This document shows, piece by piece, positions 48,801-59,900 of a DNA stretch of 64,000 nt. Numbering within the stretch: the stretch's first letter is position 1; each line of letters opens with the position of its first letter. The notes beneath the pieces were generated by a model that searched no databases, had not been told where the DNA came from, and saw only the letters and a program-made list of their open reading frames with translations. This DNA comes from Limanda limanda (lineage: Eukaryota > Chordata > Actinopteri > Pleuronectiformes > Pleuronectidae), in NCBI RefSeq assembly GCF_963576545.1, contig NC_083658.1, positions 9,312,928 through 9,376,927 of the forward strand. The letters run 5' to 3'. A program made the translations under genes and the position numbers.

Positions 48801-51800
48801 AAGACAAACACTTATCAATGAATGTAAAGCCAAACAATAACATTAGCACAAACAGCATAGTAACATTGTAGAGTAATGCAAAGAGCATGTCCCACCTTGC
48901 TAAGTCTTATGAGACAAATTGTGATTTGTGAATATGGGCTATACAAATACAATTTGATTGATTGCTTGAGTGAAAAGTAAAGTGTTTAAAATGCAGTGAC
49001 ATCTAATTGTTATTAATAATAGGGAAAGTCAGGAAATAGCTTTTATATGTATGATTTTCATGTATTTGGATATATAATATGAATGTATTCTTTGTGTCCT
49101 TGTCTGCGTGGATTATTTTTCTCCAGACGAGACAACAACTGTGAAGCCCAAGAAACCAAGTTCTGGTGATACTGGTGGAGGTTGGTTTAATATTTTCCGC
49201 CACATGATGGTTTTGCTTTAGCGGAGGTTTCATGTGGTTATTTGAGATGTGAATCAACTGATTAGCCTCATAATCTATCAGGAAGGACACTTAATTGGTC
49301 AGTGTTTAATGTTTGTGTGCTTGTGTATTACAGATGGATTTGATCTGGGTGATGCATTGGGTCCAGGTAAAACTGAAATGGTTCAAACAAATGTGGATCT
49401 CTTTATTATTTAAAAGGTTGAGGTATATTTACTATGTCAGTTGACTTTTGGCAAAACCCTCTCTACAATTAGCAATTGTCCAGTTACAGCAGCTGTAGTT
49501 AAAGTCATGATAGGCTTGTCAATATTTAGTTTTCCCAACATATTATCATAATATTGGAAAATGCAGAATCATAATGAACTTTTTCCATATCTGACTAACA
49601 AGTTTATAACCTACAGCAGTAACTTAAGTGTAAATTCCAAGGGCAGGGCATTTGATTCTGTATTAGTTCATGGTGTTACAGATAATGTTTAGAAAGCATC
49701 ATTCTTGCTTATCCAGCTTTTCTTTTGGTTTCTTACCCTTTTATACTTGTTCTCCCAGACACCGACCCCAAACCTGACAAACCTGCTGTCAAGCCACCAA
49801 CGAATACAGGGGGTAAGCCTACAAAAACACTTCCACATTCTCCATTCTCCTGAAAACTGACAGAGCTGACATCCACAGACTGAGTAGGTTGTGAAAAAAA
49901 TCCTAAAGTGTCGAAACATTAACACACTGTTGCTTTGCAGATCAATTACAAAATAACAGCAAGTTTATCCTTAGTGTCATGACTAGAATGATTGTATTGA
50001 ACAAAATAATAAATTGATATTTAAATATTGTACATCCATTTGCAGGTGGTGGATCATTCAGTGACTCTGACTTGTCGGATATCGGTGGTGGAGGGGAGTA
50101 CAAGCCCGATGGAGGCAGCTCAGATGGAGGTAATATTCACACTAAAAACATTTCTCATTTTGATTTGGGCTTCAGTCTGTGTTGCCAGTCACTAAATTGA
50201 TGTACATAAGGTTGTATGCCACATTCCATAATACTTCCCAATATATGTCCTGCACTTTAAAAAGTTTGTACCTCACCTCACTTCACATTCAATCACAGTC
50301 CTATGAGTTCAATTAGACGCTGTAATAAAGGGTAGATGTGAATCCTTTTATCTGAATTGAAGGATGCAATTGTGTTTTTCAAAAGATTGGTGATTTTATT
50401 TGATCTCCTAAATGTAGGTCTAGCAATGTTTTACATGAAAACTATTGATATATATTTATATTTTATTCAACTAGGAAACATATTGCTCTCTTTTGCCACA
50501 ACAATAAATGTGCACTTACACCAGGTTTCTGTCCAGTATACAATAACATATTGCATGGTTTTATTCATACTTTTCAGTACATATTTTGGTTGTTGCAGAG
50601 AACAACCATTGTGCTCTCCATTGTTGTTTGTTGAGATATCCTTCACTACCTCTGACTCAGTTAAGTTGAGTAATTCAAGGCAACGTTCATAGTAACATTT
50701 ATTTATTGTCCTAGCAACTGACAAATTATCATTTCGGTGATTATCAAAAATGTAAGGGAGTCATGTGGTTACATACACATTTTTTGATCACATATTCACG
50801 TTGCCAAAGGGAAATGGAAGTAGTTTGTAATAAATGATAGACAGATGTGTGTGTGATAAACAGCAGGAGTCATGCAGGGCTGAGGCATCCAGTATGGTGT
50901 GGTTTTAAGGGTAGAGTATGTGACTTGTAAACTTTCCAATTCCCCAACAGACAGTTTGTGACTGTTCAGAGGAACATCAGATCTATGTCACATGCAGAGT
51001 CACATGAAGTGAACAGCCATATTTCATTTATGTAAAACAAATCAAAAGTCCTGTCACTTGTCCCGAAGAAGCTTTTCTACAATTTACACTTATTGTGGTG
51101 GAAATGTACAAATTAAAAGGGACAATGGAAGGAAAAGACGCAAATATAAAGAATTGTAATTCCCTCTTTTAATGATGTCTTTGTGTCTCTGCACTGGGGG
51201 TTAGTCAGAGCATGGAAGGAGCTGGTCTTTCTGCCAAAGAAAAAAAATAAAAATAAATAGCCAGAGCCTGATTAGAACCACATGACTGGTTATCACATCT
51301 TAGGCGGCAGCTACAGTAACCCGTTATTAACTGCAACTTACTGCACTCACAAATTCTCAGTCAGAATTTTCCTCATAGTGAAAATAAACTTGTAAAAGCG
51401 GAGATTGATGAGACAGGAATATCGATCTACCTTGACTTTTCTCCTTATTCTTTTGAACGCAGGCCGTCCACAGAACCCGGGCTATGATTCTAACGGTAAG
51501 GGATTCTTCCTATATTTACTGGGCCTGCCTTGGTTCTCTAAGTCATCTGTTTAAAACCCACTGACTATCTTGAGCAGTGTTTAGATTCATTATAAATTCC
51601 TCAACTAAAATGTCATCAAGTAGCTGAGGTCTCCAGACATCCAGAAAAGAAAAAAATGTGTCTGTCCAGTAAAAGTGTTATGTTACTCATCTCTTCTCAC
51701 TTATCGTCATCAACCTTTTTGATTGATTTGCTTTCTGTATTCTTCACAGGCGGTGCTGAACAACCTCAAGGTAAATCCCCCATTGCTGATCTTGTCTGGT

Positions 51801-54800
51801 GCTCTTCTGGGTGTACTTCCTGTCTTAGTGCTCTTTCATCGTGGGCATCATTATACCTATATGAGATCTGCTCTCGTGCTGCTGTTGGGTTTTTCCTGTT
51901 TCCTGTCATAGAGGAAGCTTCTGTTTCCATGCTCATGCATTGTGGTTTTTGGTTTTCAAAGCACTGGTCTTTTAAATATTTGTCAGACTCAGTTTAGATT
52001 TATTGTCTTTTCACCTGACAAACATGGCAACTTTGATTCTAAATTGGCCCTTGGCTTGAGTTGCATAGCGGCATATTCCTCATATTGATACCCCTGGTCT
52101 GGTTTCTCTGGCTAAAACGATACAATTGTGTGTCGTTGCAGATCCAGACCTTCCGTGGGGCCAAATCCTGAAGATGCTAAATGCTAACATGCCAGAGGAA
52201 TTCTATATGTGGATCTCCAACTTAAAACAAGTCGTAACGCCCCTGTTAGAGAGGGCCATGAATCTGCTGCAAGCTATGCCTTGAGCCATTGGTCCATTTA
52301 TGTTCTGACTGGCTTTCAGGTCTGATGTTGCTGTTGATTAGCGGTTTACTGGTGGTTTACATTACAAATGTCTGTTGGACTGGATGTAAAAATATATAAG
52401 GGTGTTTTGAAAAGCCAGGAATCGAAGGGAAATCATCAAGGTGATGAAAGTTCTCATTTTTTGTTCCCAACATATGGAATTCCGGGGTTGTGGTTTGCTC
52501 CCTTTTGTGCTTAAGTTTAAATTATTTCAACTGGAGCTCTGGACGACCTAGGATAAACTTATTATGAATTAAAGTTTCAGTGTGTAGGACTTATTAACAT
52601 CAGGTTGGTTGTATAATGAGGTTTTTCTATTAATTTGTCCACCCCTTTTAAAGTAAAAGAGGTTGTGGCATGTTTTTTATTTCTATTATGAGACTGTCTT
52701 CCAGAGCTCTTTCTGTCTTTCCAACTGGGCTCAGTTGTTTACAGAGACAAGCTAGCTGCTGAGCCACCATCAGGTTTAAACTATGCAGCCTTGCAAGTAT
52801 TATATAGCATTGAGTTTGGGTGTGTGTGCTTTCCTGCTTTTCTTTTTCATATCTACACCCTGCTCTAGTCGGTGCCATGACTCATTCATGTTTTGCTGTT
52901 ACACACCATTTATCTGAAGGTGGAGTCTGAACTCCTGTTACATAAAACATCACATCCATTTGAATGAGCTACTTTTCACAAAATAAGACTATGGTGGGAG
53001 GCCATTTTTCCTGGTATTTTATTAACACTGAACAAGTCCTTATGTGAGAGAATGAAGACAGCACAGTTCTGTTTTGGTACGTTTTGAGATCTCAAAATTC
53101 ACTCAAAAGCAAATAGCTTTTATCAATTTGTTGTGGCTTTGTGAATGTTCTGTCCTCCTTTTCTGGGCATGTGTGGCATGTGTGGCCTGCATTCCTAGCA
53201 TTCCCAGCACTCATGGGATTGTTGTAACCCTGTTTCTTATTTTTAAGAAAACTCATTTTTGAAAAATGTTAAATTTGAGATAATTTAGCCCATGATGTTT
53301 TTTTTTTTTTTTCTCTTTTAGCACTTTGTAGCTTATGAATAGCTCTTTGTGTACTTTGGTAACTGGGAGCATATTTATTTTTGGTGTTTTTTTTGCAGAT
53401 GCATTTTTTAAGTTTACCTTGAGTCTTGATAGGATTTGTAACATTGATGCAATCACGAGAGTGTAAGAGAGTGATGACTGCTGTGATAATGAATAAACGA
53501 TGCATTATCAGTAATCAGTTTGATTTGTTGATCCATCAAGGCTTGAGAAGCAAAGTGAAAAGAACATCGACCATTATTGATTCCCTCAGGTGTCCTGCAT
53601 GTGTGGGATAGAACATGCACCTCTTGCAAAGCATTTCTCAGTAGTGTGTCATGCCCTGGGATGGCATCCTGTTTTCTTTTGTATTTTTCCTTTTGTGTCT
53701 AGGCAACGCCCTATTTTCGCACATCGTGACACACAAATCTAGCTCATGACTCACTGCGGTTGTGCCAATTCCTCAGAGCAGCTAGGCTTATTGGTTTGTG
53801 CGTGTGTGCGCGCTGCCTTTGTGCTCCACCCTACCCTGGTGTTGGGTGTGTTGGTTTTTTAACTCTTAATCCACTTTTCCTTTTTTTTTTAACTTTATTA
53901 GAACTTTTAAAAGTTTTTCTTTGCAGTGCGTTTCATGAACCTTTTCCTACTCAAAGCAGACTGTTATTTAAAGTTATGGACTGCCACCTTGTGGAAAAGG
54001 GAGGTTATAGCAGCTCACGTGTTTGGAAAACTTTGTTCTACATTTCATCAAATACTTTCAATCTTGACATATGGTTAAGGTTAGTGGAAATCTCCAGGAA
54101 ATCAGTTCAAGTCTACGTAATGTCTATCAAAGTCATAAAGACATCTGTGTGTGCCTGTCTCTGCTTTGTCCTGCAGAAGCTGGATCTGGAACGATTGCAG
54201 GAATTGTCAGTACCATAGGAGTCGCTCTGGCCGGGGTAGCAGGCAGTTACTTTGCTTACCAGAAGAAAAAGCTCTGCTTCAAGCTGCAGGGAGGTCAGTA
54301 TGTTTTTCTTTGTCCAAAACCTGATATTTTTACAATGGCATAAATTGTATAAATATATATAGACAAGTATAAAACAGTTATCACAGCAGATGACGGAGAT
54401 ATCATATTGATAAAACCTTCCCTCAGGTGTGGATCCTGAAAGTGGTAAAGCCGGGCCTGGCACTCATTCTGAACCTCAAGGTAAGTTTCTTTGTTTTTCT
54501 TGGACACTTACTGCAACTAAGTTTTGCTGTTTACATTGTACTAAAGGGTCACGATTAGGTGGATCTCTCACCACCGTGACTTTACAGTACAGCGTGTTAA
54601 AGGATGAACTGCATATTCCTCAAAAAATACAGTAGATACAAAGAAAGATATATCCTCTTTCCATCTTGTTCGAAGGGCAAAGGCCCTTGTAGCTTCTCAG
54701 CATTTTAATACATGAACATGAAAGGAGGATAGTTAGTACAGCTGATCCCAACTTGATACATTATTAACACTATGTAATCATAAGAAGCATATTTAAGCCT

Positions 54801-55463
54801 GTAAAACATTACTTACTGTCAGTAAAGGTACAGAATTATAAGCAGTTAAATGTACTTAGTGTTATGCAGGTTGGCCGGTCAGCATAATGTATATCATTCA
54901 AATCAATTTTATTTGTATAGCGCCAAATCATAATAGACATTATCTCAAGGCACTGTACGTGTGTACAGCTCCCACAATGAGCAAGCACTATTTAACCTTA
55001 GTCAGGCTGGTTATTATAATGGAAATGGTACAAGTGACAATCATAGATAGCAGCACCAGTTAATGTAATAATAAGAGGAACATTTTAAGTCTAACCTTAA
55101 ATGTAGAGATGGTGTCTGCCTCCCGAACCCCGAGTGAAGCTGGTTCCACAGGGGAAGAGCCTGGTATATTGTATTTTATAGTGTTGAATTTTTCTATCAT
55201 TATTGAATTACTGTTTCAGTAGTATTATACTGTTATTGCTGTTATATGTTGTGCTTTATTAACAGCTTTACAATGCATAATTGTAAGCGCTATCTAGATA
55301 TTTATAGTCCACAGATACAGCTGCCTTAAAACTAGTCTGTAGGCTGACACCTAGTGGTAAATAAAAGACAGTGCAGGTAGTGACTCTATATTTTGTATTG
55401 ACTCTTGCACTCGTTCTGTTCTTTTAACTTCCAGTACTCAGCAACCTGCTCAGCACAAACTAG
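42817..55463 (+). CDS. cd99: CD99-type transmembrane glycoprotein
   Basis: Thirteen exons give the membrane form: 42817-42880, 45477-45509, 47990-48049, 48674-48712, 49127-49180, 49334-49366, 49759-49812, 50046-50129, 51463-51495, 51750-51770, 54177-54293, 54427-54480 and 55435-55463. Every intron is phase 1; total 224 residues. The signal peptide (VVLLLFLVAGTLA) precedes a CD99 ectodomain in which acidic modules (GFDLGDALDGL, GFGLDLADAFGP, GFDLGDALGP, FSDSDLSDI) alternate with Lys/Pro exons (PKEQPKAPEKPK, VKPKKPSS, DKPAVKPP). The exon at 54177 encodes a Gly-rich membrane span (IAGIVSTIGVALAGVAGSYF) followed by AYQKKKLCFK, the hallmark of CD99. The tail is short. CD99 proteins act at the cell surface in leukocyte adhesion and transendothelial migration. 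By position it also corresponds to human XG, so either name could apply. AATAAA at 57277 ends a 1.8-kb 3' UTR. Start context aaacATGG is strong. Confidence 0.93.
43280..43356. repeat. 38-bp tandem duplication
   Basis: Two adjacent copies of a segment beginning 'tgttacacgtttattacata', differing at a few positions, in cd99 intron 1. Confidence 0.8.
43940..43976. repeat. C-run and (CA)n tract
   Basis: A ten-C run directly followed by CA repeats, in cd99 intron 1. Confidence 0.8.
44055..44180 (+). repeat. Dispersed fish repeat fragment
   Basis: Contains 'gtcgtcctccaaccagaagg' and 'cgctttgagtggccatcaag' followed by an 'actagaaaagcacc' box, a combination that recurs in teleost repeats of tRNA/SINE-like appearance. 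Class not determined. Confidence 0.5.
46904..46946 (+). mobile_element. hAT-type terminal fragment
   Basis: 'ccagcggttcccaaactttt' followed by 'taggccaagcaccccc' is the start of a widespread hAT family. The opposite end was not located with confidence. Confidence 0.45.
48634..48673 (+). repeat. Exon-flanking repeat before cd99 exon 4
   Basis: These 40 bp of intron up to the acceptor are identical, apart from the first base, to 49294-49333 before exon 6. This shows that the acidic-module exons arose by tandem duplication. Confidence 0.92.
48885..48963 (+). mobile_element. LINE/SINE 3'-tail fragment
   Basis: Ends in 'gtgatttgtgaatatgggct' followed by 'atacaaatacaatttgattgattg', a tail common to fish non-LTR elements. 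In the cd99 intron between exons 4 and 5. Confidence 0.5.
49294..49333 (+). repeat. Exon-flanking repeat before cd99 exon 6
   Basis: Partner of 48634-48673; 39 of 40 bases identical including the acceptor. Confidence 0.92.
52142..52284 (+). CDS. cd99: Alternative terminal exon of cd99, predicted secreted isoform
   Basis: This exon starts after a proper acceptor (tcgttgcag) in phase 1, the same phase as the exon at 54177, so it can be joined directly to the 51750-51770 exon. It encodes 46 residues beginning DPDLPWGQILKML and ending LLERAMNLLQAMP, then TGA. Both halves look like amphipathic helix. A transcript ending here would give a 205-residue soluble protein with the full ectodomain but no membrane span. 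An AATAAA at 53492 would serve as its poly(A) signal. Splicing past it gives the membrane form. The open frame, splice phase and signal are seen directly; use of the exon is inferred. It could instead be a relic exon. Confidence 0.65.
53492..53497 (+). terminator. cd99: Internal poly(A) signal in cd99
   Basis: AATAAA 1.2 kb after the alternative terminal exon's stop and 680 bp before the transmembrane exon, as expected for intronic polyadenylation. Confidence 0.5.
54896..55175 (-). mobile_element. Non-LTR retroelement 3' end fragment
   Basis: Starts 'aatcaattttatttgtatag' then 'cgccaaatcataatagacattatctcaaggcactgta' in parts, the reverse complement of a very common fish LINE tail. Lies in the last cd99 intron. 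Confidence 0.6.
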
Positions 55464-57276
55464 ACGGCCTCTTTCCAAGCACCAGACAAAGGGGGTCTTT
55501 ACAACAACACAGAAGTGTATTCAACTCTCAGCCTCTTGATCCACAACGTGAGACCTTCTCTGCATCATTCTGCAGCCGGATTAGTTAAAACTATAAAAAA
55601 ACTGAAGCCTAACTGACAAATGTCAAACTCAAAATAGTTATGTACCATTTATTGCTCCATTAACTTTGAACAAAACCTCCTGCTTGTTTTATAGAGCGAA
55701 GTGAGGATTTCAGCATGTATATTTGCACGGAGCTCTGTGTCCATGTGTACCAGCTTTCTTTCTTTTCATCATTTTAACACTGTAAGCTTTTAACAAAGTT
55801 GCTACATGGGCGGGGCACCTTGTTCCCTATGGTCTTCTGGGATACATTGTAGTATTAGACTCAATTGGCGTCAAAGAAGGATTGAACAAACCTTTAATTG
55901 TATTTGTTTGGCTCAGAATGTATATACTTTTACTCTTTCATCTAGCTATTTGTTTTAGCTTAAGCTCCTATCAAAGAAACTCAACTCTTTCTGCATAACT
56001 TTCAAACTAAAAGCCTACCAATAACAAGATCTGTTGAGGTAACTTTAATGTGAAATGCAATCCTCAGGAAGGGTCTATTTTAATTGACAGCAATTTAAAT
56101 CAGGATTCATCAACTGTGGACAGGGTAACAAGATAATTAATCAGCTGATTATTATTAGCAATATATTCTATTTTTTAGATATTCATTGTCTTGACTGATC
56201 TACATGAATGATTCAAGTGGCACTTCATTGCGGTGAAAATATAAACTACATTTGATTAAAACATTTCAGATAGTTTCCCCAGCTTAGCGTTAAGTGAAAA
56301 CAAATGTCGCGAAATTCAGCATACACATCCCAAGTAAGCTATATCGAAGATGTAAACAACATTAGTCAGAGTATGTGTTATCATGCATGACATCCTTTTT
56401 ATAATTTACCATTTTTGGTAACTTCGTATGAGCACCACGGCTTCCCCATCATCCCATTTAGTTTTATTCTTTCACAGCTGCACTGACCACATTTTTGCTG
56501 TTGTTACAAACGCACAGAAATTGTATCAATTTTGGGTATTTTCTTTGCTTTAACAAGCCAATACTCTTATTAAAGTGAGACAACGAACATTGTTATATTT
56601 GTATTATTATTATAATTTAAGACTCAGATGTTTTGGATTTATTTTTGCACGCAAAGCAGCCTTACAAGCATCCCTCTTGAGTCTGTTTAATTTTAAAGAC
56701 AGCTATTATCATCTGCATTTATGTCTTCATTACATTTTGATGCAGTTTGTTATTCATGTGAATCCACGAAGAAAAAACATCAATTACGCACATCCTGCAA
56801 TTATGGTAAAACCATAACCAAATAGACAAACTAGCTTCAAATAGGTCTTGCCTATTGTACATACGGTTCGTATGTGTCTTAAGTTGCAATATGCTCTCTA
56901 GCAATGTAATCAGTTTCTTTAATCACAAATAATGACAGACACACGTATGTACACTAATAAACGTTATTGCATCAGGGAATGGCAGTTGAGTGAGAATTGT
57001 TGTGATGCCAAACAATACAATGAATTGCATCCTTGTTGAGCTGTAAATACTTGAGAATAATGTGTATAGATATCCGCTTACTTTTGCTTTAGGCTGCGTG
57101 CTGCAGTGTGCTTTGAGCATTTCAATATCAATATGAGCATGAGCTCACTTTGAAGTGTATTTTGAGTATTTCTTTTGTTGTCAACTTTTACAAGCAGAAA
57201 CTTGATTCAGTTTTATCTCATCTGATGAGATAAATGTTACTTTTGGAGTGGATTTAACGTGTGTGTACATGATTTC

Positions 57277-57282
57277 AATAAA
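57277..57282 (+). terminator. cd99: Distal poly(A) signal of cd99
   Basis: AATAAA followed by a GT-rich stretch (gtgctgttgtgtacagtttatg), the usual layout of a strong poly(A) site, 1.8 kb after the stop. Confidence 0.7.
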
Positions 57283-59900
57283 GTGCTGTTGTGTACAGTT
57301 TATGAATGTTTGTTATTTTGTTATATTCAGCTGTATAGCTACTAAACCAAGTTGAGCACAGATATTTATTTAAAATGTTTGGGATCAGTATCAACACATG
57401 GTCCGCTTACTAGCTTTTCAGAGTTTTCATGCAAACAGGTCTTGTAAAAAACAATCATTTAAAAACATGATAACTAAGAGAACTTGTTTTGAACTGACTC
57501 TATGTACACTTTAAATTTGCTGATGCGGTATGTTGGTGTTACAAAACATAAAATATACAAAAGACGAGCCCTCTACCTAAATCCTGGTCCTACTCCCCTG
57601 ACTCATGGTGTCACACAAAAACAAAGTAACACTTCACATATCCAAAACTACAGTCAGAAGGCCACCCATAAAGACTAGTGAACTAACAAAGGGAAACAGT
57701 GGGGGGTGCCCAATGAAATATGAATATAACAAACAAAACTACAACCCCACAAAGACCCCTCATATACTACAAGTCAATATAACACAGCAAGAGGCACGAG
57801 GTGTACTGATCATATTGTTTTTGCCCTTCTGTAAATAAAGAAAAAAACTTAATAAAAAAACTACATGCCGTGAGTGAATGTTCTATGACAGGAACATTCA
57901 CTGAATCTCCTGAGCTGTACCTGCAAAACAAAACTGATTAAAAAAAATCACCACAAAATTTGGCTTCTTGGATAATTGCATGTATAAGCAAACTAAATGG
58001 CCGATATAATAGAGCTCATTGGGATAATGTAAAATAATGCTTACATCACTTTACAGCTACAGTAACCGACAGACCTTTTCATGTCCAAAGTAATCTTATA
58101 TACTGTACATTATGCTGTGCTGTATAATGAACAGTAGATGTCACCAAAGCTACCACAGCCCTTTTTACATACAGTCTATACAACACACCCATTTCTGTAA
58201 TGTGAATGGAAATCCAGCCTTGTCCTGTAACATTACAGTATGTCTAATTTTCCAAAAAACACAAAGACACTTATCTTGTGTAAAACAAATTGCCAATGTA
58301 ACTGACTGTAATTCTGACTTACACTGAGCCTAAATCACCATCTGCAAACAATGTTGGAACACTCTCTTTATTAGTTGTGTAAAGTAACATTATGCAAACA
58401 TGTAAGCACAAGGTTAAGCTATCTCTTAAGCTTTGCAGTTCCTTCCCAGTGATTTTATAGCTTCGGAGCATCTCTCCTTCAAAACAACAAAAAAAAGAAA
58501 AACTTTCTTTCATGGTGGGATCATATTTAAAGTTGCTCCAAAAGTTTAATCTGTTTTGTTGCCATCATATTCTTTTCCTCTTCTCTGTTTTGTTATTGTC
58601 AGGGTTATGTTAAGCAGGGGGACCCACAATGAGGAGGCAGAGTTTTAAAACAAAAAGTGTCCTTTTAATGGACAATGTCAAACAGAGGGTTAGGGTTAGA
58701 GATCTCAAAAAAGTCAAAACTGAAAAAAAATCAAAGCGCACACAGGGGAAAACACAAGGAACTATGACAACAAGAAGCCCAGAGACATATACACACACAG
58801 GGAAGGCAGCGGCAATTGGACACGGGTGGAACTCATGAGGACTGGTGAAGACAATCTCAAAGACAGGAAGTGAAGAAAGAAAACACACCGGGAGCAGAAA
58901 CTACAAAATAAAACAGGAAACAGAACACAGGGAGTGGGTAAACCCAGACACAATTCCTAAACAAACATAAACACAGGGATAAACATGAAACACGAGGAGG
59001 TAATAATTAACCTGAATAAACAGTCAGATGACAAAACCATGAAAGTTATCTGATGGCATTAGAGTTCAATATAGCTCCAGTCATCAATTGCAGAGGAGGA
59101 GAAATGTGTTCCCTTTTGTCATCAAAAATTAACAAATATATAGTTGCATGATTTCTATGGTTTGTGCTACAGTACATGTAGTCCTATTTGCACTGTCTTT
59201 TGTAATTTATTTTAAATATTAAGTCACTTCTGTCTGTTTTATAACCTGTTCATAGGGTGTTCCTTAAAGACAAGAAAGGAGGTTCAGTCTTGATAGAAAG
59301 TTGAATAAAATGTAAACCCACATTTACTGACTTTTGTTTTTCTGGAGCATTTACCTATCTCACCTTCATACATGACCTTTAGCCAAAACTCCTACAAATT
59401 CAACGAAAGCGTGAGCATGCATATCAACAGGTCCATCTCCATGACAACTGGCAACGGTCATTCAGTGATGAAATTCATGCTTTACATTTGAAACCCCCAT
59501 CAAAAGTGAGTCGGAGTGGCTTTGTGAAAGTAAATTATTGTCTGCATTTGCAATAAGATTTGTTGTTTTGCTGCACCGCTCGTGTGCAGAAAGTGAAAGT
59601 GAATGGACAGTGTACAAAAGGGACATTGTTGCACAACTTCGGACAGAGCTCACTTTCTACTGGTTGACTGACCAGCTGAACAAACAGACACCACGACGCA
59701 CTCTCTTCCCTCAGCTGTTAAAAACAGACTGAGATGTGGCTTTGCGTGCAGTGTGACGTTGGTGCTCAGGAGAGGATCCTGGAAAAGCTGGTGTAAAGAT
59801 GCAACTGTCATCTGGGCAGGTGTGAGTGACTACTTCTAGAAGACTGTCTGAAAAGGCGTTTGCATAAAAGTTGAGCTACTTCCTGGTCTATTTAGTGGAC
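57283..59900. other. Intergenic region cd99 to gyg2
   Basis: Contains a dispersed repeat at 58600-59010 and otherwise AT-rich sequence. The 400 bp before gyg2 should be its promoter and leader; 'cataaaag' near 59864 is a possible TATA-like element. No other gene recognised. Confidence 0.55.
58600..59010 (-). repeat. Dispersed fish repeat
   Basis: Read on minus it has 'cctgttttattttgtagttt' followed by 'ctgctccc' and 'gtgtgttttctttcttcac' blocks, which recur throughout teleost genomes. The frames it opens on both strands are not credible genes. Element class unknown. Confidence 0.5.

Noticed and set aside
53760..54218. 152-codon plus frame before the cd99 membrane exon
   Set aside because: It is intron sequence in a different frame from the cd99 exon and has no domain.
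58610..58953. Hydrophobic minus-strand frames of 92 and 63 codons as a membrane protein
   Set aside because: They fall entirely in a dispersed fish repeat, and the hydrophobicity comes from its T-rich strand.
59462..59732. Small frames on both strands upstream of gyg2
   Set aside because: No similarity or splice support; more likely gyg2 promoter or leader.
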